A stretch of DNA of 7,039 nt from JBDNFP01 sp041689775 (lineage in GTDB: Bacteria; Bacteroidota; Bacteroidia; Cytophagales; Spirosomataceae), in contig JBDNFP010000504.1 in NCBI GenBank assembly GCA_041689775.1, positions 1 through 7,039 on the forward strand, written 5' to 3'. The notes beneath the pieces were generated by a model that did not search any database, had not been told where the DNA came from, and was given only the letters and a program-made list of their open reading frames with translations. Below are positions 1 to 5,780 of the stretch, piece after piece. Position 1 is the first letter of the stretch; each line of letters starts with the position of its first letter. The position numbers and the translations under genes were made by a program.

Positions 1-18
1 ATCATCTGGGCAGGCTGC

Positions 19-267
19 CTATAATTTACTGATGTAGCCTTGTAGCCAAACCTGTGAGACTTCCAGTGCGCGGGCTATACCCGCCAAGGATATTCTCTCC
101 AATAATAGTTTGTCTACCAAGGCTTTCTGCTGCTGGGTAATCACCTTATTTTCGGCATGAAGAACAAACTGGCGACCGCACTTTTTGCACAAGTGGTTCT
201 GCTTTCCGTTGTGTATGTAACCATTCAATTTGATAGAATTACTTTGGCAGTTAGGACATATAATCAT
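19..267 (-). CDS. IS1 family InsA-like protein (zinc ribbon + HTH)
   Basis: An 82-residue InsA-type protein, the DNA-binding first frame of IS1-family transposases, which recognises the element ends and joins InsB by frameshifting. A C4 zinc ribbon is visible: CPNC at residues 4-7 and CKKCGRQF at 27-34. A helix-turn-helix follows (about 45-80), with the family-typical pattern around ISLAGIARALEVS and WLQGY. It starts at ATG 265-267 and ends at TAG 19-21. In the -1 frame the DNA across the stop reads on as VNYRQPAQM, resembling the start of InsB (VNQKY-type). This suggests the usual -1 frameshift to InsB, but the InsB body is off the edge and the slip site cannot be fixed from here. Confidence 0.85.
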   Translation of the reverse strand: MIICPNCQSNSIKLNGYIHNGKQNHLCKKCGRQFVLHAENKVITQQQKALVDKLLLERISLAGIARALEVSQVWLQGYISKL

Positions 268-325
268 AAGAAAGTACTAATTTCAAACTCCTATCTCTTT
301 GCTACGTTAGCTTAAATTGCTCAAT

Positions 326-348
326 AGCATTACATGGCTTACACTACC
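326..348. repeat. Probable IS1 terminal inverted repeat
   Basis: Read on the minus strand from 348 the sequence begins GGTAGTGTAAGCCATGTAAT. It shares the GGT, TG and GCCA positions with the known IS1 end. Only one end is in the window, so pairing with the other end cannot be tested. Confidence 0.5.
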
Positions 349-643
349 TACTCACTTATGACTTTACTGCACAGGACTCTTACACGGCCACCGATCCGGT
401 GGTTTCTACTGGGCAGAAAAAGTTGGTACAGTATTTGCTAGTTACGCAGGAGACGGGAGTAAGGGACTTCCAAGTCAGCATTATGTAATTAATGCGAGTG
501 ACTACATTTTGTGGAGAAATCTGAATGACAGATTTGACTTGTGTTCAAATGATGGCCGTAATTTGGATGCTCAGATATCCGCAATAGATAAAGTGAAGTG
601 GGCAGATAATAACAGTAAGTTTTCACCGATAGGGAGAGAGTGA
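349..643 (+). pseudogene. 3' remnant of a surface-protein gene with a dockerin-like tail, truncated by IS1 and frameshifted
   Basis: Two partial frames make one protein tail. In the first (348-431) the DNA reads LTYDFTAQDSYTATDPVV then STGQKK. In the second (416-643) it reads VGTVFASYAGDGSKG, then INASDYILWRN, then NDGRNLDAQISAIDKVKW and NNSKFSPIGRE, with TGA at 641-643. The two join if one A is restored to the A5 run at 417-421, giving TGQKK-VGTVFASYAGDG. The ASDYILW and AIDKVKW segments with neighbouring N/D residues look like the paired Ca-binding, dockerin-like repeats that end many secreted Bacteroidota proteins (family resemblance from memory). The 5' part is missing because IS1 ends at about 348. 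The stop lies 3 nt before the next ATG, so the intact gene was probably the upstream member of a transcription unit with the 647-2653 gene. Confidence 0.7.
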
Positions 644-646
644 ATC

Positions 647-2653
647 ATGACGATAGACTCTGAGAATTTAAGAATGAAAGTTAACTTAAAGAAAAAGACT
701 CATCATATAGCCTTTGCATGGTGCGCGGTATTTATCGCTTTTATTTCTTTGGATACTCTCGCACAAACCGGAAAATATGAACTTCGATTTGTACAAGATT
801 CTTTTGATTGCGCAACCAGAAAAGTAGTTTTTAGCGCACAAATAAGAGCCACCAGTACTAGCAACCAGTTTATTTTGGGTACAGCTAATGTACCATTCGA
901 GTTCCCAGGAGATTCCCTCTCCAATCCTGTTCTTATATCCAGAGATAATTATTCGGGTGGGCAATACGGTCAACTAAGCTTGACTCAGCAAGGCTCTACA
1001 CTTTCGATCAATACATTATATCAGGGAAACGCCCCTTTCGCCGATACTCTGAACGTAAAAACAAACTGGATATCTATTGCCCATATTGGATTCGACGTTC
1101 CTATTTCTGCCAAAGGATGTTATACTCTCTCTTGGAGTACTTTGTTCCCAACCGTTGACCTTTTTGAGGTTATTATTTCTGCCGGGACAGCTACTGAGAT
1201 TTCTACTTTACCAGGTATATTTACTAGTCTATCCGGCTGTGCTTTTGATGCCGCACTACCTGCGGCTACTATGGTGGGTGATACCAGCATTTTTTTTGGT
1301 GAGCAAGCTACTATCAAAGTGAATTTTACCGGAGAGAACCCAGTGACTCTAAGCGTTGACGGTATCACTTACAGCAACCTTTCCACTAGTCCATTATTAA
1401 TAAACGTTTTTCCGGATAGCACAACAACCTTCACGGTCACCTCGGTTTCTAATTCCTGTGGTGTGGGCACTATATCTGGTAGTGCGACTGTCATTGTCTT
1501 GAAACCCACTATTAAAACCTCAAACCTTAGTTCGTCACAAATCTGTGCTGGTTCAGCGATTCAGGTTCCTTTTATCAATACTGATTCCTTTGGCCCAGGT
1601 AATGTATTTATAGTACAGCTATCTGACCCCACGGGTACTAATTTTGTGGATATCCCTACCACTGGCACAATAAGTCCACTGACGGCAACCATTCCCGCTT
1701 CAACTCCGGCGGCTAACGGGTACCGAGTTCGAGTAGTGGCTTCAGATCCGGTTATAATTGGAGATTCATCTGCTGTATTTTCAATATCAGGAGCCCCTAC
1801 TGCGACGTTATCAGGTGTCACAACTATTACTCAGGGAGATACCGCTACGCTGAGTGTTTCTCTGACTGGTAAGGCTCCCTGGTCGGTCTTGTTAACCAAT
1901 AATGTTACCTACACAGCAACAAGTAGTCCATTACTTATCAAGGTCACCCCGGCTGACACCACGACGTATTCTTTGGTAACGGTTAGTGATTCTTGTCAAA
2001 ATGGTACCGCACTGGGTAGTTCAACCGTCAACGTACTGCCTCTTGCCAGTCCCCCAACCATCAGCACCTCAGACATTCAAGCGTCTACGGTTTGCCCTGG
2101 TAGCACCGTGCCGGTGTCTTACACTTCCACTGGATTATTTCAATCGGGTAATGTATTTACAGTACAGCTATCCAATGTATCAGGTACGAACTTCGTGAAC
2201 ATACCTACCACGGGTACCGGTAGTCCACTGATGGTAACTATACCTTCATCTATTCCGGTCGGGAGTGGGTATCGGATGCTAGTTGTAGCCTCTAACCCGG
2301 CCACAACTAGCGATCCATCTGCCGCGTTCTCAGTAGCTGGCGCCCCCACTGCGATTTTATCCGGTGATACTACTATTGTAAGCGGAGGTACTGCTACGTT
2401 ACGGGTTCAACTATCGGGCACTGCTCCCTGGACAGTCATGCTAAGCGATAGCCGTACAGTTACTTCATCAACGAGCCCCATGTTAATACAAGTATCACCT
2501 ACCACCACTACTTCTTACTCGATAGCGTCGTTTACTGGTGCCTGCGGGGTTGGTACGATGAGTGGCACAGCCACGGTTGTCTCTGGCGAACCTCCGATTG
2601 TGTGCAAACCGGTTTGTGTGCCGATTCAGTATCAAATCTTAAACAGAAGATAA
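647..2653 (+). CDS. Exported protein with cohesin-like N-terminal domain and repeated Ig-like modules
   Basis: A 668-residue exported protein of unknown function. There is a signal peptide near residues 10-40: basic KVNLKKKTHH, hydrophobic IAFAWCAVFIAFISL, probable cleavage after LAQ. ATG 647 has a GGGAGAG sequence upstream; an internal ATG at 674 would give a more conventional signal peptide. Residues about 41-205 form a beta-rich domain whose FSAQIRAT and WISIAHIGF stretches recall the cohesin-like domains of Cytophagales surface proteins. Then come alternating modules: Ig-like 1 (209-286), module A1 (287-385), Ig-like 2 (386-468), A2 (470-568), Ig-like 3 (569-645). Each Ig-like unit carries an SPLLI/SPMLI strand, a TTT(F/Y) strand and a GT...G(S/T)ATV end; Ig2 has SSTV. 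The tail CKPVCVPIQYQILNRR is cysteine-rich and basic. It probably acts at the cell surface in adhesion or scaffolding (inferred). It starts 3 nt after the broken upstream gene, so IS1 may have removed its promoter. Confidence 0.85.
   Translation: MTIDSENLRMKVNLKKKTHHIAFAWCAVFIAFISLDTLAQTGKYELRFVQDSFDCATRKVVFSAQIRATSTSNQFILGTANVPFEFPGDSLSNPVLISRDNYSGGQYGQLSLTQQGSTLSINTLYQGNAPFADTLNVKTNWISIAHIGFDVPISAKGCYTLSWSTLFPTVDLFEVIISAGTATEISTLPGIFTSLSGCAFDAALPAATMVGDTSIFFGEQATIKVNFTGENPVTLSVDGITYSNLSTSPLLINVFPDSTTTFTVTSVSNSCGVGTISGSATVIVLKPTIKTSNLSSSQICAGSAIQVPFINTDSFGPGNVFIVQLSDPTGTNFVDIPTTGTISPLTATIPASTPAANGYRVRVVASDPVIIGDSSAVFSISGAPTATLSGVTTITQGDTATLSVSLTGKAPWSVLLTNNVTYTATSSPLLIKVTPADTTTYSLVTVSDSCQNGTALGSSTVNVLPLASPPTISTSDIQASTVCPGSTVPVSYTSTGLFQSGNVFTVQLSNVSGTNFVNIPTTGTGSPLMVTIPSSIPVGSGYRMLVVASNPATTSDPSAAFSVAGAPTAILSGDTTIVSGGTATLRVQLSGTAPWTVMLSDSRTVTSSTSPMLIQVSPTTTTSYSIASFTGACGVGTMSGTATVVSGEPPIVCKPVCVPIQYQILNRR
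1505..2602 (+). repeat. Tandem 549-bp (183-residue) intragenic duplication
   Basis: Unit 1 begins at nt 1505 (residue 287) and unit 2 at 2054 (residue 470). Matching points keep an exact 549-nt offset: PTIKTS/PTISTS at 287/470, GNVF at 318/501, GAPTA at 382/565. Parts are nearly identical in DNA as well as protein: GGTAATGTATTTA followed by AGTACAGCTATC recurs at about 1598 and 2147 with one silent change between. The preceding Ig-like 1 (209-286) is a third, more diverged copy of the Ig half of the unit. Confidence 0.9.
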
Positions 2654-2654
2654 C

Positions 2655-2696
2655 AAAAGAGCGGCCCTGATAATTGATTATCAGGGCTGCTCTTTT
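2655..2696. terminator. Bidirectional intrinsic terminator
   Basis: A 19-bp stem (2655-2673 with 2678-2696) closed by a TTGA loop; all positions pair, one of them as a G.U wobble (2663/2688). The stem begins with AAAAGAGC and ends with GCTCTTTT, so either strand yields a U-rich 3' side. It lies 1 nt after the stop of the Ig-like gene and 19 nt before the stop of the convergent DUF4494 gene, and can end both transcripts. Confidence 0.93.
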
Positions 2697-2715
2697 GCTA
2701 AAAGTCAGATACGCC

Positions 2716-3213
2716 TCAGGCGTTCTCCTCTTGCTCTGCTTTTACTTCCGATAATGGGCGGAAGTTAGCGGGGACTTCCGGTTGTTCGTCGGCTACGTAC
2801 GGGAATACATCCAAAATAGGGGTAAGGTTTAGGTCCGTGGTTTCGTAAGGTACCAGCATAGACCGCTGACTCTCCGTAAGGCGTTCGAGTGCCTGGGTGA
2901 TGTCCTCTGCGTTGACCAGCATATAATTCACTACCTTTTTCTCTTTGCCACTTTTTTCGTCGATTGAGTAGAAAACCATTTTGGCTTTGAACCACTTTTC
3001 TCCTTCTTCGTAGGCCAGCAAATCAGCCAGTTTCATTCGGGTAATGGCCGTGACCGTGAACTCGGTAATACCCGTCACGATCTGGTTATAGAGCCTTGCT
3101 TCGGCTTCGGTATAGGAAAGCGCATCGACCAGATATGCCTCATTGGTTGTTTTTAATCTTCCTGATTCGTCTTCTTTTTGGTAGCGTATTTTGCCTAAGT
3201 ACCAGCTTGCCAT
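2716..3213 (-). CDS. DUF4494 domain-containing protein
   Basis: A 165-residue cytoplasmic protein with the hallmarks of DUF4494, a small Bacteroidota-specific family of unknown function. The N-terminus runs MASWYLGKIRYQKEDESG, then NEAYLVDALSYTEAEAR (24-40), EFTVTAITR (51-59), the WFKAKM strand (74-79), IDEKSGKEKKVV (84-95) and MLVNAEDITQALERL (98-112). Family members follow the same order (recall: YLVDALSFTEAEAR, WFK, DEKSG-KK, MLVQA). The C-terminal 40 residues are acidic and low complexity. The frame is open up to an ATG at 3261, but the family's conserved sequence starts at the ATG at 3211-3213, so that start is chosen. No Shine-Dalgarno is seen. It has no signal peptide, converges on the Ig-like gene across a strong terminator, and is divergent from the gene at 3470. 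Confidence 0.88.
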   Translation of the reverse strand: MASWYLGKIRYQKEDESGRLKTTNEAYLVDALSYTEAEARLYNQIVTGITEFTVTAITRMKLADLLAYEEGEKWFKAKMVFYSIDEKSGKEKKVVNYMLVNAEDITQALERLTESQRSMLVPYETTDLNLTPILDVFPYVADEQPEVPANFRPLSEVKAEQEENA

Positions 3214-3469
3214 GAAATTACTTTTTGCGATTTGAATAAATAGATTTTGGAATGATACCACAGGTTTCTACTTACCGGGTATCTTCTGCAATAATACGGA
3301 CTTTTTTAGTGCCGTTACCCACAACAGCCTCTCTCTTTGGTAACGAATAAGACTCTTGCCGCTGAAATGAATCCTAAATAAATAAAGTTTGATGATGTAA
3401 TGTCTCTCCAAACTTGGCGTTGTATATCCTGTTAACTAAGTTGCAGAGTAAATCATTTATAAATATCTA
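3214..3469. promoter_or_regulatory. Divergent intergenic region with two inverted repeats, no gene
   Basis: The 256 bases between divergent starts must hold both promoters. Two perfect 7-bp inverted repeats are present: CGTTACC 3313-3319 with GGTAACG 3339-3345 (19-nt gap), and AAGTTTG 3385-3391 with CAAACTT 3409-3415 (17-nt gap). They may be operators or chance. A weak plus-strand match to the Bacteroidota promoter is CTTG (3413-3416), 20 nt, TAAGTTGC (3437-3444), about 26 nt before the ATG at 3470. No convincing minus-strand promoter was found by eye. Confidence 0.3.
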
Positions 3470-4099
3470 ATGAAAAGAGTAAGTTTAGGAATAGTATTAC
3501 TGACGATCATGGCCGTGTTCAGTCAATGTAGCGTGAGCCGTCAGGTGAAGGAAGCCAAAACATTTGGGGACTGTAAGTACGCCGTTTCTTCAATTGATAG
3601 TGTTTATCTGGCGGGTACTGATGTACGCGAGCTACGGAATATCAAGAGTATCAAAGATTTTGATCCAACGAAATACCCTGCCCTGGGTCTGGCATTATTA
3701 CGCAAAAAAGTACCCTTGGATCTGCGAGTAAATCTGGATATCAAAAATCCAACGAGTAATCTGGCGGCGATTAATCAGTTGGAGTATTTGGTGTTGCTAT
3801 CGGGTAGTGAAGTATTTAAGGGAGTACTCAACCGCCGGATCGAGGTATACCCCGGAACGGGTAGCATAGTAGTACCCGTTCATCTGAGTACTAACGCTTA
3901 TGATTTATTGATGAATAACGATACCCGCGATGCTTTTATATCCATGATCCAATCGCTTTCTGGTAAATCAGATACGAAACCAGCAAGGCTTACCATCAAG
4001 ATCAAGCCTACACTATCCGTTGGTGATAAGCAGGTTAACTACCCAGGCTATATTACCTTCGAGCAGGATATTACCAGTAATATGGTATTGGGAAGGTAG
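3470..4099 (+). CDS. LEA type 2 family (WHy-fold) protein, probable lipoprotein
   Basis: A 209-residue envelope protein. The N-terminus (MKRVSLGIVLLTIMAVFSQC) is a short lipoprotein-type signal with Cys20 as the likely lipidated residue. The -1 Gln makes this lipobox atypical, so simple signal-peptide export is possible. A strand follows (CKYAVSSIDSVYLAGTDV, 35-52), then a linker, then the LEA-2/WHy-like core (about 83-200): PLDLRVNLDIKNPTSNLAAI (82-101), the LEYLVLLSG strand, a FKGVLNRRIEV strand (116-126), and PVHLSTNAYDLL (136-147). The pattern of a VNLDIKNP strand followed by a short hydrophobic strand and 'G.LN' is what I know from bacterial LEA type 2 proteins, beta-sandwich proteins linked to desiccation or envelope stress; the molecular role is unknown. 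It is monocistronic and followed by a complex inverted repeat. Confidence 0.8.
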   Translation: MKRVSLGIVLLTIMAVFSQCSVSRQVKEAKTFGDCKYAVSSIDSVYLAGTDVRELRNIKSIKDFDPTKYPALGLALLRKKVPLDLRVNLDIKNPTSNLAAINQLEYLVLLSGSEVFKGVLNRRIEVYPGTGSIVVPVHLSTNAYDLLMNNDTRDAFISMIQSLSGKSDTKPARLTIKIKPTLSVGDKQVNYPGYITFEQDITSNMVLGR

Positions 4100-4272
4100 G
4101 AAAAGTAAAGGTTAAAAGGTTAAGGGTTGAAAAGGAGGAATGGAAAAAGCAAATGCTCCCCATTCTTCTTTCTTAGTTAAAACCGAATCTGTAAAAGATG
4201 GAAACCTTTCCTCTTTTACAGATTCACCAAATAACCTCTTAACCCATCTTCTCTTCCTCCCTTTACTATTCC
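4099..4272. repeat. Nested imperfect inverted repeats between convergent genes
   Basis: The left side is purine-rich and the right side pyrimidine-rich. Arms: GGAAAAGTAAAGG (4099-4111) with CCTTTACTATTCC (4260-4272), 12 of 13 pairing; GGTTAAAAGGTTA (4110-4122) with TAACCTCTTAACC (4232-4244), 12 of 13; and the perfect 14-bp hairpin at 4185-4225. The left side also has tandem GGTTAA-type repeats (4110-4128). The outer arms overlap the last base of one stop codon and the last residues of msrA. The region may work as a two-way terminator or be a decayed mobile repeat. Confidence 0.6.
4185..4225. terminator. Perfect 14-bp hairpin, possible bidirectional terminator
   Basis: GAATCTGTAAAAGA (4185-4198) pairs perfectly with 4212-4225, and inside it GGAAA (4200-4204) can pair partly with TTTCC (4207-4211), leaving T4199 bulged. 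The position between convergent genes suits a terminator, but the stem is AT-rich and no U-tract follows, so the function is uncertain. Confidence 0.5.
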
Positions 4273-4937
4273 TTCAACTCTCCTTTATAAGCATTCTTAA
4301 ACCGCTCGAAACGGGGGAGAGAAACATTTTGAACGTAGGGGTTTCCGGGATTATGCTCGATATAATCCTGGTGATACCCTTCGGCCCGGTAAAAAGCATC
4401 CAATGGTTTTACTTCGGTCACTATCTTGCCGTTGTAACGCTCCTGATTCATTTTGGCAGTCATACTTTCCGCAATTGCTTTTTCTTCCGGTGTACTGTAA
4501 AACAGAATAGATCGGTACGATGATCCCCGATCGGGACCCTGACGGTCCAAGGTAGTGGGATCGTGCGATAGATAAAATATCCGGGAAAGCTCCTCGTAAT
4601 TTACCACCGCCGGATCATAGTATACCAGTACGGTTTCGGCGTGGCCGGTGGTCTCGGTATTGACTAGCTCGTAGGAAGGGTTCGGAACTGTTCCTCCAGC
4701 GTAGCCTGATATGACGGAATCCACTCCGACAATGGCTTCAAAGATTTCTTCGGAACACCAAAAACATCCCTCAGCAAAGGCAGCTACTGCCTTGCCCGCG
4801 GGTGCTTCTACGGCCACGGTACGTACGTTGCTGTTATCAGTGTTTTTGGAGGTACTTCCGTTTCCTGTGTTATTACAAGACGCAGCTCCGAGCATTGTGG
4901 CTACTAGTGTTCCGGCCGTCAGTTTATATAGATTCAT
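4266..4937 (-). CDS. msrA: Peptide-methionine (S)-S-oxide reductase, lipoprotein form
   Basis: MsrA reduces the S epimer of methionine sulfoxide in oxidised proteins and free methionine. All five family residues can be placed against E. coli MsrA: catalytic Cys58 in GCFWC, Tyr89 in NPSY, Glu101 in TGHAE, Asp136 in GPDRG, Tyr141 in SSYRS. GYAGG (78-82) and YHQDY (188-192) are also present. A lipoprotein signal precedes the domain (MNLYKLTAGT, then GAAS and Cys21), followed by an Asn/Ser/Thr-rich linker (22-40), so the enzyme should be anchored in the envelope. The only cysteines are 21, 58 and 61. The usual C-terminal resolving cysteine is absent, so Cys61 or an external thiol must serve. The length of 223 is normal plus the leader. 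It has its own promoter at 4964-4994 and lies 76 nt after the Nudix regulator gene on the same strand. Confidence 0.96.
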   Translation of the reverse strand: MNLYKLTAGTLVATMLGAASCNNTGNGSTSKNTDNSNVRTVAVEAPAGKAVAAFAEGCFWCSEEIFEAIVGVDSVISGYAGGTVPNPSYELVNTETTGHAETVLVYYDPAVVNYEELSRIFYLSHDPTTLDRQGPDRGSSYRSILFYSTPEEKAIAESMTAKMNQERYNGKIVTEVKPLDAFYRAEGYHQDYIEHNPGNPYVQNVSLPRFERFKNAYKGELKE

Positions 4938-4963
4938 TATTAGTTAGTTTGATTCTACAACCT

Positions 4964-4994
4964 AAAACGTATACAGTAAGCGATGTGTTTCAAA
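4964..4994 (-). promoter_or_regulatory. Bacteroidota-type promoter of msrA
   Basis: On the minus strand TTTG (-33; plus 4991-4994) is followed by exactly 19 nt and then TACGTTTT (-7; plus 4964-4971), against the known TTTG-N19-TAnnTTTG consensus; only the last base differs. The start codon is 26 nt further on, leaving a leader of about 20 nt. It lies wholly in the gap after the Nudix gene, so msrA can be expressed independently. Confidence 0.75.
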
Positions 4995-5013
4995 TACTTT
5001 TTAGTAGTTGATT

Positions 5014-5721
5014 CTAATCAGCCGCCATAGTACCATTGAACCGGTACAGATAGGGTGCTTTGTTCGCGGCACCGGTCATCCTTTTTTCTATTCTTTCTAA
5101 CCTACCAGTACTCAATATTTTGCGTTGAAAGTTGGATCGGACGAGTTTTTGACCCAGGATTGTTTCGTGAAGTACCTGCAACTCATTCATGGTAAAGGTA
5201 TTGGGTAATAAATTAAGTCCGACGCGGCTGTGTTCTAGGGTAAGGCGGAGAGTCGCGAGCGCTTTTTGGACCATTTCGGAGTGGTCGAATATCAGCGTAG
5301 GTATTTCTTCCAGATCCCACCAGTCGCAACGGTCCGATATGGCATCGGTGGTAGGTATGGCCTTGGTAAAATCGATGAGCGCATAGTACCTGATGGAAAT
5401 AAACCTCTCGGAAAGAAATTTCCTCAACTCTCTGGGTGGTTCAATGGCATCAAATATTTTTTGGAGGACGTCATCAGGCCGCCGATTTTTATTGCCGAAT
5501 ACATAAAACTGTTCAAGATAGATATCTGATAGTAGGCCCATTCGATCTTTCAAGATCCTTTGGGTCGCCTCTTCCAGGTTTTCATTCTTTGTAATAAATC
5601 CGCCGGGAAGAGCGAAGAAATCGGTATTTTTAAATCGCAGAAGTAGTATTTTAAGCTGGTTGGTGTGGAATCCGAAAATAATACAGTCAATGGAAATTCC
5701 GGGTAACAATAGTTCGTTCAT
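5014..5721 (-). CDS. Nudix-fold/winged-helix transcriptional regulator, catalytically degenerate (NrtR/AraR-like architecture)
   Basis: A 235-residue protein with an N-terminal Nudix domain (about 8-145) and a C-terminal winged helix (about 170-230), the layout of NrtR- and AraR-type regulators. These use a Nudix fold to sense a nucleotide sugar, ADP-ribose or a sugar. The Nudix box aligns without gaps (Gly41, Glu47, Arg55, Leu57, Gly62, Leu63), but the core REUxEE reads R-I-L-K-D-R: metal-binding glutamates are Ile56, Asp59 and Arg60, so hydrolysis is unlikely. The winged helix shows FTMNELQVLHETIL (176-189), RSNFQRKIL (195-203), and YLYRF at the end. A TTG at 5749-5751 keeps the frame open, but it is part of the -7 promoter element, so ATG 5719-5721 is taken. 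Residues 10-20 (SIDCIIFGFH) are the first Nudix strand. Its ligand and targets are unknown; neighbours suggest itself and possibly msrA. Confidence 0.85.
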   Translation of the reverse strand: MNELLLPGISIDCIIFGFHTNQLKILLLRFKNTDFFALPGGFITKNENLEEATQRILKDRMGLLSDIYLEQFYVFGNKNRRPDDVLQKIFDAIEPPRELRKFLSERFISIRYYALIDFTKAIPTTDAISDRCDWWDLEEIPTLIFDHSEMVQKALATLRLTLEHSRVGLNLLPNTFTMNELQVLHETILGQKLVRSNFQRKILSTGRLERIEKRMTGAANKAPYLYRFNGTMAAD

Positions 5722-5748
5722 GAGGAGGTGGGGGGCAGATAACTGAAT

Positions 5749-5780
5749 CAAAAATACGGATAAAACCTAAAATAGGCAAA
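5749..5780 (-). promoter_or_regulatory. Bacteroidota-type promoter of the Nudix regulator gene
   Basis: On the minus strand TTTG (-33; plus 5777-5780), 20 nt, then TATTTTTG (-7; plus 5749-5756), a perfect TAnnTTTG. Transcription would begin near 5742, some 20 nt before the ATG at 5721. The -33 lies inside the left arm of the palindrome at 5767-5817. Confidence 0.75.

Larger units (their letters stand above)
1..348 (-). mobile_element. IS1-family insertion sequence, partial (runs off left edge)
   Basis: The segment holds the 5' end of an IS1-type element read leftward: a probable terminal repeat ending at 348, a short leader, and the InsA-like reading frame at 19-267. The InsB (catalytic) part lies outside the window. 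Read from 348 leftward the end begins GGTAGTG...GCCA, which resembles the GGTGATG...GCCA start of the classical IS1 inverted repeat. The 8-9 bases just outside (349-357, TACTCACTT) would be one copy of the target duplication; the partner copy is not visible. The outer boundary is inferred from this similarity and from host coding sequence resuming directly after it. Confidence 0.75.

Noticed and set aside
359..361. TGA in frame with the dockerin-like segment just after the IS1 end
   Set aside because: The homologous reading before the A5 run is in another frame (LTYDFT...), so this TGA is not in the true reading path and is not needed to explain the break.
531..569. Possible promoter TTTG...TAATTTGG upstream of the Ig-like gene
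   Set aside because: The spacer is 22 nt and the -7 is imperfect, and it lies within the coding sequence of the pseudogene; too weak to call.
686..973. Minus-strand frames under the Ig-like gene (also at 1120-1368, 1561-1821, 2140-2349)
   Set aside because: They are antisense shadows of a clear exported repeat protein and show no independent domain or start signals.
3214..3261. Upstream ATG adding 16 residues to the DUF4494 protein
   Set aside because: The conserved family sequence begins at MASWYLGK, and the extra residues (MVSFQNLF...) are not part of the family as I know it.
4140..4523. A 127-residue plus-strand frame preceded by AAGGAGG
   Set aside because: Most of it is antisense to msrA, the purine block ends too close to the ATG to act as a ribosome site, and the purine run belongs to the nested inverted repeat. 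The protein looks like nothing known.
5722..5751. TTG start extending the Nudix regulator by ten residues
   Set aside because: The TTG is the end of the TATTTTTG -7 element, so the codon is upstream of the expected transcript start; the added residues add no domain sequence.
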